Assembly: GCA_964035015.1 (NCBI GenBank)
Contig: OZ036005.1
Location: 15,480,658 to 15,544,657 of the forward strand
From: Corallium rubrum
Lineage: Eukaryota; Cnidaria; Anthozoa; Scleralcyonacea; Coralliidae
DNA: 64,000 bases
Direction of reading: 5' to 3'
Both the position numbers and the translations under genes were made by a program. Every line of letters starts with the position of its first letter. The stretch's first letter is position 1. The notes under the pieces are model-generated. The model made no database searches. It was not told where the DNA came from and saw nothing but the letters and a program-made list of their open reading frames with translations. Below are positions 22,501-38,700 of the stretch, piece by piece.

Positions 22501-24983
22501 AATATGGTTAGATATAGGAGTCTAAACGTTTCGTTTCTCTCTGACGAAGGGCCTTCACTCGAAACGTTAGACTCCTACGTTCTCTGTTTCGGCAATATAT
22601 ATAACCTTACTACATTTCGATTATTGTTTCTACACTGCCTACGCAGCACTCTACTTTTATCCTCTACTCATATAAATATGGCTGAATGTATTATGTATGT
22701 ACAGGTATGTAATAGTCTTTTCGAAATAACTAATGTATGTTCCCATGTATAAATATATCATACACAAGGAGGAGTGTTTCATCAGGATATCCAAACACCA
22801 AGACTTTCTTGAACAAACTTTTCAGGTGTTTGGATTTCCTGATGAAACCCTCCTCCGAGTGTATGATATAGCATCTGAAAGCATATGGTGTAAGCAACAG
22901 TGGCTGTGCACTACTAGGACCTGTCTGGAAGCAGAGTGAAAATTGGGGATGCATACTCTATTTGGGAAACTGTCACGAGAGGTGTGTCATCATCTAGAAA
23001 GTCACCTGTTTTATCTAGTGCTTCAAAGCTTGTCTTTAAACATGTATATCAACTTGTAGTCCACTAACTGGGTTTATACAGTACTGCTCAGAAATAACCT
23101 AACAAAAAACCAAGGTCAAACCTAGGTTTAACCTCAGCTTAATCGTAATATAACTCTGTTCAGTTGTTGTTAAACTGTCTCTAAATCACTGAATCAAAAT
23201 ATGGACTGTTCTGTATTACTAGATAATTTTATTGTGCTTTACTTAAGTTTATTACCATTTCTATCATTGTTTAACTTAACCTCAACTGCACTGTTAGGTT
23301 ATTTCTGAGCAGTACTGTATTGGTTACTGTATATGCTAGGAAGTGAACTTAAAGTGCTGATTAAACAGATTTTTTCTTACTATTTTTTACTGATAATATC
23401 AAAAAAATGCATATCTGGGAATCTGTAGTAAATATTGTTCAAGCAAAAGCCTTAAAACAACTCACATTTAGAAAATTGAAATATAGTAAGGTCAGTGTAC
23501 CGGTACTGCCAATAGTAATACAAATAATTATAATACACTTACATGTAGAGTCTAATGTGTTGAGCATTGACCCTTCATCAGAGAGAAACCAATTAGTAAA
23601 TATATTTACATGTACTGTATGTAATAAATACAGTTAACAGCAGGTGTTCTGTTTTCCAGTGAGCAGTTTAAACAAACCTCAAGAAAGTTAGGTTAGTTAA
23701 TCACCAGATTATTGCTTGTTGCACCCAATCCCATCTGCCCCAACTCAACCACGTGGTGCTATCCTTTCTTGGGAGGTTCGCTTTGATTGTCCTAACACAT
23801 ATTTAATAGTTCTTTTAGCTATAGACTTACAGGTGAAGGTCACTGCATTTGTGTATGGAGCATATTCAGTCAGACTTTTGGCTGTTCCAGGGTATTCAGG
23901 TAACTCTCCCCATACCTTGTATGGGTGACATGCAGTGCTGCAAGATGGGAGGAGGGTTACCGTAAGGGTTGTGCCAGATACAAGGTAGTCAGTCAGGTAA
24001 CCTCCCTTAGGTAGCAGAGCCTTCCTTAAGTTAAATAAATTGTGATGTAAATTTCCTTTACAAATGCCATTAAACACTGGCATTGTTTATAGCAGACCAC
24101 TGAGGATGTCTGAGATTTTGCAAAGGTATTTACATCACAAGCTATTATGACTACATTCATACATGTACTGTATTTTCAACCACATGGAATTTGTTTCAAA
24201 AGATTTATCATGTTCAACTGATAATTCAGGGTTGTAGACAGGTGATAGCTAGTACATATTTAGTTTTAACAGAATCTAATTCTTAATCTTTTATCAACGA
24301 AGACATCAAATATTAAAGAATTTTTGTTTCATGGGCACTTTAAGGATTCATGCTATAAGTAATAGATAAAGCATTTGCAGCCAATCTGTATCTGATTTAC
24401 AAGGTGAGCTGCAAGTGAGCCGTAGTAAATCAGATACAGATCAGCTACAAATGCTTTATCGTACTTTTCAAATGGACGCATCTAAATAGCCATGTTTTCA
24501 AACTAGTTGGGAATGGAGTCGGATTTTAGCTAAGTAAATTGAGGGAAAAGTTTATGTAAATCAGGACGAATCTGTATGCGATTTACATATATTGATTAAA
24601 ATTATATTCATTTCTTTTGAATTTTCTTCATGAACTTTTAATGATTTTGATAAGTAGAGAATACTCAATCAAAGTTGACAGCACTGTATATGTTTTATAA
24701 GAAATATTCTGCTGAGTAACTGAAAGTAACCACAAACATTGACCCTATTTGGTAAAAGTGCTAATAATATGTCAACCAAATTAATCTCATCAAAATTAAA
24801 ATCCAGGAATTTTACCATATAGTATTAAAATTATCAAGAATTAAAAAATACAGCTAAAGTAGCTTTGACTATCACTTGTACGGTATGCTATTAAAGTATA
24901 CTGGAACATATAACATGCATTGTACGCAACATTATTCGTATTGAAGCAATTTTAATATCCTAAAAAGATCATTACAGTAGCTA
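22501..24983. other. Intergenic, with several inverted-repeat elements
   Basis: No gene is seen. Recognisable items are listed here. An inverted repeat lies at 22513-22587 (tctaaacgttt... / cgaaacgttaga with ctctgacgaagggcc), related to the element at 29526-29661. A palindrome lies at about 22756-22871 (atcatacac...gtgtatgat with a mirrored fragment gtgtttggat). A palindrome lies at 24365-24460 (gataaagcatttgcagc / gctacaaatgctttatc). One mariner-like MITE is listed separately. Confidence 0.6.
23079..23317. mobile_element. Tc1/mariner-type MITE
   Basis: The 239-bp element has perfect ends cagtactgctcagaaataac and its reverse complement. It is flanked by TA on both sides (23077-23078 and 23318-23319), the Tc1/mariner target duplication. 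No transposase is inside. Confidence 0.85.
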
Positions 24984-28400
<3,417 letters not shown>

Positions 28401-28454
28401 CTAGGTAATTTTAATGTATATAATTAACTATGTGTGATATTTTTATTAGATTAA

Positions 28455-28603
28455 GACCCCTTTTACAAAATCACGTCGTTTAGACCTTGCATTTACACGA
28501 TACCGGCACAAAAATAACATGAAATGTTATATGCTGTATTTGCATACCGGCATGATTTTGTTCCGTTTTCAAATTGTACCAGCATCGTGTAAACGGGGTC
28601 TAA
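28455..28603. mobile_element. Palindromic MITE in the USP-Ulp1 interval
   Basis: The ends ttaagacccc and cggggtctaag are inverted, with mirrored acacgatacc / catcgtgta and ccggcacaaaa / ccggcatgattttg segments. Confidence 0.75.
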
Positions 28604-28710
28604 GTTTGGTGTGTGATTTATTTTCTGTGTTAAGAACTATTGGCCAAGTATTAACAATTACGAGAAAAAAGAAATGATATCTTTATCTTATAATTACGTT
28701 TTCCATTTTG

Positions 28711-28767
28711 GAGATATGATCCAGAACATTTGTTGTTTGGTAACACATTTTCTTCTGTTGATTAACA
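28711..28767 (-). other. Candidate exon between USP and Ulp1 parts
   Basis: A 57-bp stretch between an acceptor-like tcaacag and a donor gtaatt is open in two frames. One frame ends in phase with the Ulp1 exon. Its phase does not fit the preceding USP-side exon at 29755-29802. It could be a 5' UTR exon of a separate Ulp1 gene, a link exon, or chance. Confidence 0.3.
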
Positions 28768-29338
28768 TTAGATTCTTAAAAAATAGTAATTACTAATGGT
28801 TAGAGATTAATGACAAACGAAATATGTTGCCTAAGTTATATGTGACATTTTATTGGAGTATGCAATGATGCATAAAACAGACCATAAATAATATTAAAAA
28901 TACAATGCTACACATGCAGTGAAAAATTCAATGGGATAAAGTAAACTGACACGGTCCTACTAAACACCGTCCGCGAAAGTCCGTGACCTTAATTTAACCA
29001 TCCGTGGTCAATATTTATAATAAAATAGTTGGTGTTTAAAGATTTAATAAAAACTAATAATTTTTTATTGAAAACTTTATTTGTAGCGGCGGTACTAAGG
29101 CATGTCCAAAAGCATTTTAGAATTTTTTCAGGTCGAGAATCGAACAAAAACGTGCGAGAATTTTCAGTTCTGCCTAATCTGCCTAATTTTCAGTAGTTGA
29201 GAATTTTTAATTGTATTTTAGTTTATCGTTCAAGTTGTAATTGCTCGTCCAACTTTTTTGAATCAAAATGGTTTAAATGGTTTGCATAGAAAAAGAATGA
29301 CATCCTCAACTGAAAATCAGTAACTATAGCCACATTTT

Positions 29339-29461
29339 TAAACCAAATATTGTAACTAGTTACAATTCTTTAAAAAAGTAACTAGTTACAGTTGCAGTTA
29401 CTTCTTCAGAAAAGGTAACTAGTTTCAGTTACAATCACTTAAAAATGTAAATAGTTACTGC
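29339..29461. repeat. taactagttac-rich short repeat cluster
   Basis: Several degenerate copies of gtaactagttacaattnctt in a row. Origin unknown. Confidence 0.7.
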
Positions 29462-29525
29462 AAATAATGAAATAAACGTAGTGTTATGCGTAGGCAGTGT
29501 TAAGATACAAATCAAAATGTAATAA

Positions 29526-29661
29526 GGTTGGTGTACTGTCGATATTAGTCTAACGTTTCAAACGTGGGCCCTTCATCAGAGAGAAACATGTTTTTCTCTG
29601 ACGAAGGGCCTACGCTCGAAACGTTAGACTTTATACCCATATGGACAGTACACCAACCTTA
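29526..29661. mobile_element. Palindromic MITE with aaacgttagac
   Basis: Ends ttggtgtactgtc and gacagtacaccaa. The centre is ccttcatcagagagaaacatgt / ctctgacgaagggcc. A relative lies at 22513-22587. Confidence 0.85.
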
Positions 29662-29734
29662 TTATATTTCTAAGTAACAAATAAGTGTTGTTTTGAGGAT
29701 AGCAACATCAGTTAAGAGTTGCTTTCTTGTCAGT

Positions 29735-32700
29735 TTATGACTCGTAAGCTCTACCTTGTTTTGCAATATCTTCATCATGTATTTCATCATAGATTAAATC
29801 GTCTGCGAATTAAATAGGAAAATACGTGGTTTAATTATTTATACAAAGTTTTCATAAATTACTGTACATTGTACCTCCATTTTTCACAGTATATCTATAA
29901 TGTTTGAAGTCATACGTTTAGTGTATATCAATGCATGTACTGTAGCTCACCTCTTTTGCTATAAAACATCATATAAATGTCTCCAAAGAAATCGGTATCA
30001 GGTTTCCTTTTTGGTTGCACTGTCTTATCATCAGCTAGATACCACTGATTCTTTCGTAAAACCATGCAATTAAAATGACCTTGTTTCGCATCACCTCCAT
30101 AGTGAACCTATGGGATAATATACACACATAAATTTATGGGATAATATACACACATAAATTTATGCAGCATATATATATATATATACTGCAGTATATACAG
30201 TATAGAAACAGTCTGTGTGTAGCACAATTTAATATTGTACGTACTATACAAGCGAACAGGTAATATCTTTCCTTGTGGCCATTGATGTCGTGGACGTGAA
30301 TAAACTCTTGTTGCCTAACTCGACTTTGTAGTTTCGCTCCACTTTCATCAACTGGAAGCACGTTAAATATTAACTTTGCAGGAAGTTGAGATGGCTGATG
30401 TAACTCGACAATGTCTTTTTTGTCTATCAGGAACTATAATTTAAAATAATTTTTACTAGTTAGTGCATATATGAAACAAGTTATTTGCTTCCCTGTTTGC
30501 CTGAAGTGTAACACATCGCGAAGACTCATTCACTGCTTAACTTGTTGTTATTAGTTATTATATTTTTGTAATTCTTAATACGTTTCTCTTTCTTTTTTTA
30601 AATTTTTTTTATTTTTTTTATTTTATTTTTGTAACTTTTACTTTAACAAAAGGGCCCACTGTAATTGGTGTTTAACTGTTGTGGTGACCCTGCCTCTTTT
30701 TTTATGTAATTTAAAGAGCCGAAGCTAAATAAATAAATAGATAAATAAATATAAATAAGTCGCCTGAGCCTGTACATGTTTTAACCCAGCTTTCCCGGTT
30801 TCAAAGGAAATCCCTCCCCCGCCAAATTTCCTAGGAAAGATGTCCCCTTCTTCGGAAATTTGTCCCCCTCCCGTAACCGAGAAATTACTCCTGAAAGTTT
30901 CTAAAACTTTGAGTTAGTATTTAGAACTGGAATAGAATAGAAAGTTCAGGTTATCTTAAGGAAGGAGGGATGCATAATAAAGAAGATCGATTTTGATTTG
31001 TTAACACTTTGGATCAGTTGGTAAGGTATCCAGAAACCAAGGACTGAAGACTAATAATGCATCAAATTGTTAACAAAGCAAAATCGATCTTTATTATGCT
31101 TCCTTCCCAAAGATAACACGAACTTTCTATCTAATTTCAAGTTGTAAATTCTGACAGAAAGTTTTAGAAACTTTGTTTCTGAAGTAGCTTCTTGGTTTCT
31201 CAGCGTCCTGCATACGTTGTAAGCTAAAGTAAGGCGTGTTCTTGTAGTGTGTGTGTGTGTGGAGGGGGGGGGGGGGGGGTGGCCCAGGGCGGACTTTTTT
31301 TTTTGGTGGGAGGAGGACAATTACATTAGTAACATGACTGACTAAAATAAGACGTTGTTTCAAAATGGTTCACTATGACTCGTGAAACTGATGTGGGCTT
31401 CAGTCCTATTTATTTACTTACCAAACCTTTTGTTCGACTTTTTGTGGTTCTTGCTCAAAGTACTGTACCAGTCGTTCTTCTACTGTTTGGATTTGCAAAC
31501 ATCCGGAACGGCCTGGCAAATTTATTACAGAAAATGGCATCGTAATACTTTCGTTGTGTTTTCCACATCTTCTGCATATCAATTGTACATTTTCAGTACC
31601 AGTGCATGCACTATAAAACCAGAACAAATATTAAATTCGCCTATTGTTTGTGATATCTACTTATCAATTGTTGTTTGCTTGCATGGTTTTAGGACTGACA
31701 TGAGCTAGTACGTACTAGAATGTACAGTACCTGTGTATATTCACGTATTCGCTTGATGAGATATCGCAGTAAAAAAGACGGTGCAGAAGGTCGGCAGGAT
31801 CTCCAGGTTCGTTTGAATTTGTGAGTTGCAAAGTAAGCCTTTCCATTTTTTCTTGAATGTCCTCTTCCTTTACAGTAATTTGAGGTCGTGCCAAGTAATA
31901 CAACAACCAAGATAGTTCGTTGCATGCAGGAGATTCGATGGATATGAAAGTTGCCAAACATTGCAGTAAGCTATTTATGTAACATTGGTTCTTTCCTGGT
32001 GGATTTTGAAGTCCCTGAAAGGTAAAAGGTAGAAAGCGTGTTTTTCTCTTGTAACTAAGTATAACTTTCCGTTTGTAGTAGCATACAGTATATACTATAC
32101 ATGTATATAAGTAACTTTTAAAATTAATGGTCATGCATGCATGCATGCATAGTAAGATAAGTATTTTAAAATGTCGTTTATAATGTATTTGTTTTCTTAT
32201 GCGTGGTCCTGTAAATTTCTCAAGAAAAAAAAATGAGCGTTTTTCCTGCTTACTCTTGGTTTAGCTTTATCAACTTCGTTGTTTGCTGCAACCTCACAAA
32301 AATCACTCGGGCAGTTGTTGAAAGTATCTTCTGTTTGTTCGTTGTTCCTGTACATTTCGCATGGTGGATTTAGCTCGTCTCTTTCAATATCAGAACCTGT
32401 TAACGTCACAAATGTTATTTTTGTTACGAGTTAATGTAATACAATTACATTTACACGGTGGTAAAATGATTTAAGTAATTGCATTCCCTGCTTTGAATAC
32501 CACTGCAATATTATTGCAATAGAAAAAATATTATATATTTATATATACAAGTATATTATTATCGATAACGTGTAATTTATTTTCAGAAATTTACAACAGG
32601 ATACTTTTATTTCTTTTATTTTTTTGCTATATCAACTAGTATTTATTGTATTATATTTTATTATATGGAGAAGAGTATTTTACTAGCAACTAAAACACCC

Positions 32701-35700
32701 GCAGAATCCATATTCCACTACATCCGGGAACCGAGTGGCGTTTTTCTCGTATGTAACGCTCGCGAGTGACATGTCGATAAGTCAAAATTTTCACCTTTTG
32801 CCGTATGTTTCGAATCAAGTAAATTTGAGTCAGTAACTTCTCTTCGAAGTATTCGAAGAAGCTGTTGTATTTTTTATTTGCATTTTGTAAAAGTTTTAGG
32901 GCAAGCGGTTGTAGTTTTTGCATTAAACCCAGTTTTTCTACATCACTTCCTCGCATAATTTCATTGTCCATATAATAATAGCACATTACATGGTTGCTCC
33001 AAGATATGAATTTTATGTTCTCGTAGCAAGAGCAATATCTTCAATCCATCATACCTTGCCACTCGAACATAAAATCTATATCTTCTCGCCTCCGTGTAAT
33101 ATCCCCTTATATTACATTATATTAAATTATATTATATTATATTATATTATATTATATTATATTATATTATATTATATTATATTATATTATATTATATTAT
33201 ATTATATCATATCATATCATATCATATCATATCATATTATATTATATTGTATTGTATTGTATTGTATTGTATTGTATCGTATCGTATCGTATCGTATCGT
33301 ATCGTATCGTATCGTATCGTATCATATCATATGTTGTGCTGTGCTGTGCTGTGCTGTGCTGTGCTGTGCTGTGCTGTGCTGTGCTGTGCTGTGCTGTGTT
33401 GTGTTGTGTTGTGTTGTGTTGTGTTGTGTTGTGTTGTGTTGTGTTGTGTTGTGTTGTGTTGTGTTGTGTTGTGTTGTGTTGTGTTGTGTTGTGTTGTGTT
33501 GTGTTAGAAGAATATGTATTTCACATGTTTTCTGTATAACTTCATTAGGTTCGACTACCGCTAGATGTCAACGCCAAGAGCAGAAGCTTGATTAATTAAG
33601 GTTACAGGATACATACCCTAAGAAGCCATTTCAAGAAATTTGTTACCGCTCGCTCAATTGTTTTCCAATTTGTCTCAAATTTGCAACAAATGTAGTTATG
33701 TATGTGACGGACACTATCGTATTATACAGTAAATAAGAAATAAAGTATTGTTGCATATATACTCATCAGTTTAAAATCACAGTACCTTCGCGCCGCGGTT
33801 TAAGGCGGTCTTTGGTTTTACTAAAAAGCTCTCAAGTTATCTTATTTACACTTCTCAATGTTTGTTCTAAAAAAGTGTGTTCGCATTTTTTCGCAGGTAA
33901 TTTTTACATAAATAAAACGCGCGAACACACTTTTTTAGAACAAATATTGAGAAGTGTAAATATAATAAATTGAGAGCTTTTTGGTAAAACCAAAGTGTCT
34001 GTCACATACTTAACTACATTTGGTGCAAATTTGAGACAAATCGGGAAAAAATTGAATGAGCGGTAACACATTTCTTGAAATGGCTTCCTAGGGTATCCTG
34101 TAACCTTAACCTAAACACAACGAACCTACACGTAAATTAAGTGAGATAACCATCTGCAATCTTATAACAATACAGATACCTTCATGACTGGAGGTATTCT
34201 TGGTGATGGTAAGTCTGCCAAGTGAATCAGTAGACATCCTTCCCAACAAGCCATGTCGTTGTAGGGCTTGTTGCTGGCGACTGACTTCTTCGTTGTTCTT
34301 GCTTTCATTTCGCAAGTGAACAAGTAATCGTTTCATAAAAACATGTGTTGCTGGATGCATCATGTTTAAGAAATAATTATCTTTATTCATAATGCTGTGC
34401 AATTGCTCGTGGGATTCGCTGTTGGTGTTGGCGTACAGTTGCGGGCATATTTTTAATCTTCTTAATACGTCTTCGCATTGGCTGGAATTTTTTTCATGGA
34501 ACCTGTCAAATAAGCTGTACCGCTCCGTTGTTCCAGTTACTGGATGGAGTTTTCCTCTGTGATGGTCTGTTGAGGAATTCCACCATGGAAAGTGCTTTTC
34601 CAGCTGACCAGCAGTAGCAAGATCAATGTTTTCTTTGGTTGATGGATATGGTTTTCCGTCATAAGGGTTGAAGAAACCTGGTTCCGTTTTATTTACCAAG
34701 ATGGCTATTCGGCCAGCTATGTCAGAAACGTTGAATGTTGGTGGATACTTAAATGAACGCATCATGTCACCATAATCCCGTGGTCCCTCGCTTCTCAGCA
34801 CGAACTTGATTGCGTAAATTCTGTTGTGTGGACAGGAACCTGATGCCCAACCACCTACATATAATATGTGAAATATAGTGAAACTATAATGTAGTGTGCT
34901 GCGTAGGCAGTGTTCAGGTACAAGGGCTAACTGTTAACCAACTCTAATTATCCTTAATTAAAATAATTTTTAAGGCTAGTTATCTAAAAGTCTATCTACA
35001 CGTTCCGATTTTCTCTTACGATTGTCATTTAATTGGTGTTTTTTTTCCCGAGCAATGTGTCACGTATAGAAACAATAATAGGCCATTTGCATGATGACGT
35101 GAGATGGCGTTGGTGACTACAACTACCAGAATGCTTTGCCAGTATTCTAGAGTTTCGGCTAAAAGGGATGATTGAAAAGAACAGTCCTTTGTATTTTCCA
35201 CATTTGTCATCAAGTTCCAGTGAGTCCCAATATGTTGGCAATGTTTTCGATACCCATAAACTCTAACCCTAATCAGAAATCTGGTTCACCTCCTACCTTT
35301 TTGGGAAACATATTTGTCGACACATTTTGGAAAAGCGGCGAAAGGACTGGACGAGTCCCTTTGGCAAAGCATTCTGGTAGTTGTAGTCACCCAACGCCAT
35401 CTCACGTTATCGTGCAAATGGCCTACTCCATACGTACGACAATCGTAAAGAACATGTATCGTGTAGATAGACATTAACACAATCAAGATTTTTGTTTGTT
35501 CAGTAATGATTTACCTGAAGCACCCCAAATCTTTGTAAATATCTTCTTCAGGGAAGCACGGGTGGCGTGTGCTGTTAGCGCGCTGCCTCTCACCAATAGT
35601 TAAGCCCGGTTAGACGGGGTTAGTACTTGGATGGGTGACCACTTGGGAAGGACCCCGTTGTTGGGCTTAGGCTCATGTGAGTAGAGTTGTAGTTGATCTC

Positions 35701-38700
35701 TCCTGTGCTTCGAGGGTTTTTCGCTGGGTTCTCCGGTTTTCCTCCCTCCATAAAATCAACACCTAACATCTTAGCTGTGATCCGTGGTCTGAACTGTGCC
35801 GTTGGCGGCAGCTTGAAGCGCCTTTGATATGCCTCGACACGGCCACGTTGATCTGCGTCCTTCGCAATTCAGCCGCTGGCTGCAAGTAAGGACGATTAGC
35901 CACCCAGTCCTTTATCCTTTATCCTTTAATGTTCGGGAACGTGGAGCTTCTTTCTCAAAAAAGATATCGACTCTGTTTTCGTTAATTGCGAGCTCTCCTT
36001 TGCTCCCAACTGCCCACACAATTTTTGTAGAACATTTGCCTAAATATATATACAAATATATAACGTTTACAGAATCATCCTCAGAAACATGAGAAAATTT
36101 TTCATGATGTCTTACATAAAGTCAACCGAAAATTTCGGCTGACTCGACGGATTTGAACTCGCACCTTCGGGATTCGGTCCGCCGCTCTACCTGTTGAGCT
36201 AACAGGCGAAATTTTTCGGTTGACTAGCAGTGTAAGACATCATGAAAAATTTTCATATAACGTTTACATTTAACAATTATTGTTTTAACTAAGGCCCGTT
36301 TCAGACAGCGTATTTATGATGAGCCGTTATGGTTCAACCAAAGAACGGCGTTTGATTCAGACGATTCAGATTGATTTAATTAATTGATTCAGACGGCGTA
36401 TTTTTCATGAACTTAATTTTAGTAGTTTAGATACGGCCATGAAAAATACGCCATCTTCAACAGGCCAAATTACTCGTGGTATACATGTGGTATATGCCTA
36501 GCCTAGGTTCCAGTTGGTTGTTTTTTTCCCTTTTTGGGCGTCACGATTTTGCATTTGTTGCAGAGGTCAGTGAAGACTACTTAAAACAATATACTGTATA
36601 TATATAATTATTACCTTTGCGAAATTCATCATGTCCAGTAGATCCTCTTCGGAATATGAATGTGAATTCACGTGTTCTGCGATGTCATTTTCAGGTAGTC
36701 TATGACACTTTTTGTACTCGGTATTGTAAATTAAGTCATCTCTTCTCGTTCGAGGTCCAATCCAAGGTGCCCAAAACGAGTAACTGGCTTTCACTTGAAA
36801 TAACGAACTGGCGTCTGCTATGAAAAGTGCAGAATAATTTTTAAAAAAATCAAAAGTTGTAGTTAAGTTAAGTTAGTTTTTTGGTATATCGAATATGATT
36901 GGATTCGAAGGGTATAACCGTCAGCTGCAAATTAGTTTTAACAACTTACCACATATGCCCTTTGCCAGATGCATCTGTTCAACTTTATTCCAAAATTGAT
37001 TCGAGCTGACCATATCGGACTCTTCTCCTTCTGGAGGAATGTCTAAGTCGTCCACTGAAACAAAACAGGATGCATACATCGATATAAAATCAGTGATACA
37101 AGCTAATTAAAGAGTGTTTGCATCTTACGTCACGGCGGCCGTATTGGTGTACCAAAACAATGAAATGCCGGCCATATTGGTGTACGGTATGGGAATTAGC
37201 TCTTTCTTATTCAAATATATTTCGTATTGTTTCACCACCCCAATGGGCCACGGATCACGTGAGTGAAAACGCTCTATATATAATATCCATTTGAGTCTAC
37301 ACACTGCGCTGATTAATCGCGGCAATTTCTCATTCCGGTGAATGTGAAGTAAGATAATATTGGGTTAGTAGCTTTATTCACGATTAATTCACGTGTGTAG
37401 CTATAAACCTACCTTTTTCATCACAATAAAACATTCCAAAAACATGTCCGCGAGTTTCGGTGTTTAAAGAGACTCCTGTGCTGAATAAAATCATCTGGCG
37501 TTAGCCAGAATGAAATACTAAACACTCCTCTTCAGGCTTCAAAGTGTTAACGCCACGCAGGACGTTTTCGTCCGTTGATTTTGAACAAATATATAGTATT
37601 TTAAGAAAAGCATGCATACACTTAAGGCTATAGTTTCCACTCAGGAAGTTTAATCTTTTATGTTAAAGTCATTAGTTCCGACCAAGAGCTTACAAGACAA
37701 AGAAAACTTCCCTGTCTGTCCCGGTCATGTGGAGAATTTTCCTGAGTGGAAATCAGCCTTTTAATACACCGTATATAATTCCTCTGCGCTCTACAATTCT
37801 GTTTCACCAGATTAATCGAATAGAAGGTATAGTACGTAGTACTTACGTGACACTGAAAAACACCCCTTCTTACAAAGATCCCAGTTAAGCTGAGGGGGAT
37901 GGTCGCCACAAAGAACACAAGTGAAATTGTAGGGATGTTCGACGAGGGCTTCGAAGTGGTAATACGCATTTCTCGCAATGCTGTGATCTATTTTCTCGCC
38001 AATAACACTGCTGATCGCTGATGTGGTTCGAGCCAATGCCGTATGTTCCTATGTAAGATTGCAAGGTAAATTGTTTACACTCAGTCATATACACACACAC
38101 ATGAGTTCCATGTGGTAAAAGTTCACCATAGGCATCGTCTGTAGAATAAATTGTATGGGAGGCGACGAACATCAAAGCGGCTAACAATGAGCTACAATTT
38201 TTGTTGAGGGTGGCAATAAGGTGCACAAATTTTTCGCTTGATCTTCGTGTAATAATCCTACACGAGAAGCCGTTTATTATCTGATTTGAAAACACCGAGA
38301 AGTGTGCTGAAAACGAGGCGATAGCCGAGTTTTTTAACTCACTTCGAGGTGTTTTTAAATCACATAATAAACGGCTTACGAGTGTATGGTATATATAGCT
38401 TCTCAAACAAATCCGTATTTAAAGCGAAATTTGAGGTAAAACTTGTCTTAATTTATGGGCGCTTATTACCACATTTCACAACAACGTCTCAATAACTGAT
38501 TTCCATTGTGTTTTCCTCATGAACTATTAATGATTTGAGAATAATATTTATAAAGTGATTGCTTATAGCAAAAATACCATGTGTTCAGCTAGCGTTGAGG
38601 TGCACAAACGTGAACAAAAAGAGCATTTCTAGGGACTTTGGTGCTGATTACATGAGTTGGGTTCACCCGGGTTCACGCAATTGATTAGGATGGTACTTGG

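Larger units (their letters stand above)
29951..32014 (-). other. USP (peptidase C19) domain block
   Basis: Four phase-matched exons (284, 184, 189 and 157 nt) give a compact domain of about 271 residues. The nucleophile is the Cys of NQCYINSLLQCL, the general base is the His of KQGHFNC, and the third residue lies in WYLADDKTV. The Cys box has two extra residues compared with the usual GLxNxGxxCYxN. A zinc-ribbon half (LICRRCGKH) is visible; the second CxxC is not obvious. USPs remove ubiquitin from proteins. Sequence alone suggests an active enzyme. Confidence 0.85.

Noticed and set aside
33247-33595. Cys/Leu/Val-rich ORFs (LCCVVLCC type)
   Set aside because: Products of a five-base repeat, which is open in several frames by chance.
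34106-34180. Extension of the KDZ exon to the ORF end
   Set aside because: The frame runs past a good donor (gtatctg at 34179) towards a TTAA-flanked MITE. The tail after the donor is unlikely to be coding.
35575-35665. 5S rRNA gene
   Set aside because: Only the internal promoter region is kept, the 5S start is not conserved, and the sequence continues into a SINE body with a tandem tail.
36138-36205. Functional tRNA gene
   Set aside because: The T stem and acceptor stem do not pair, and it sits inside a palindromic element.
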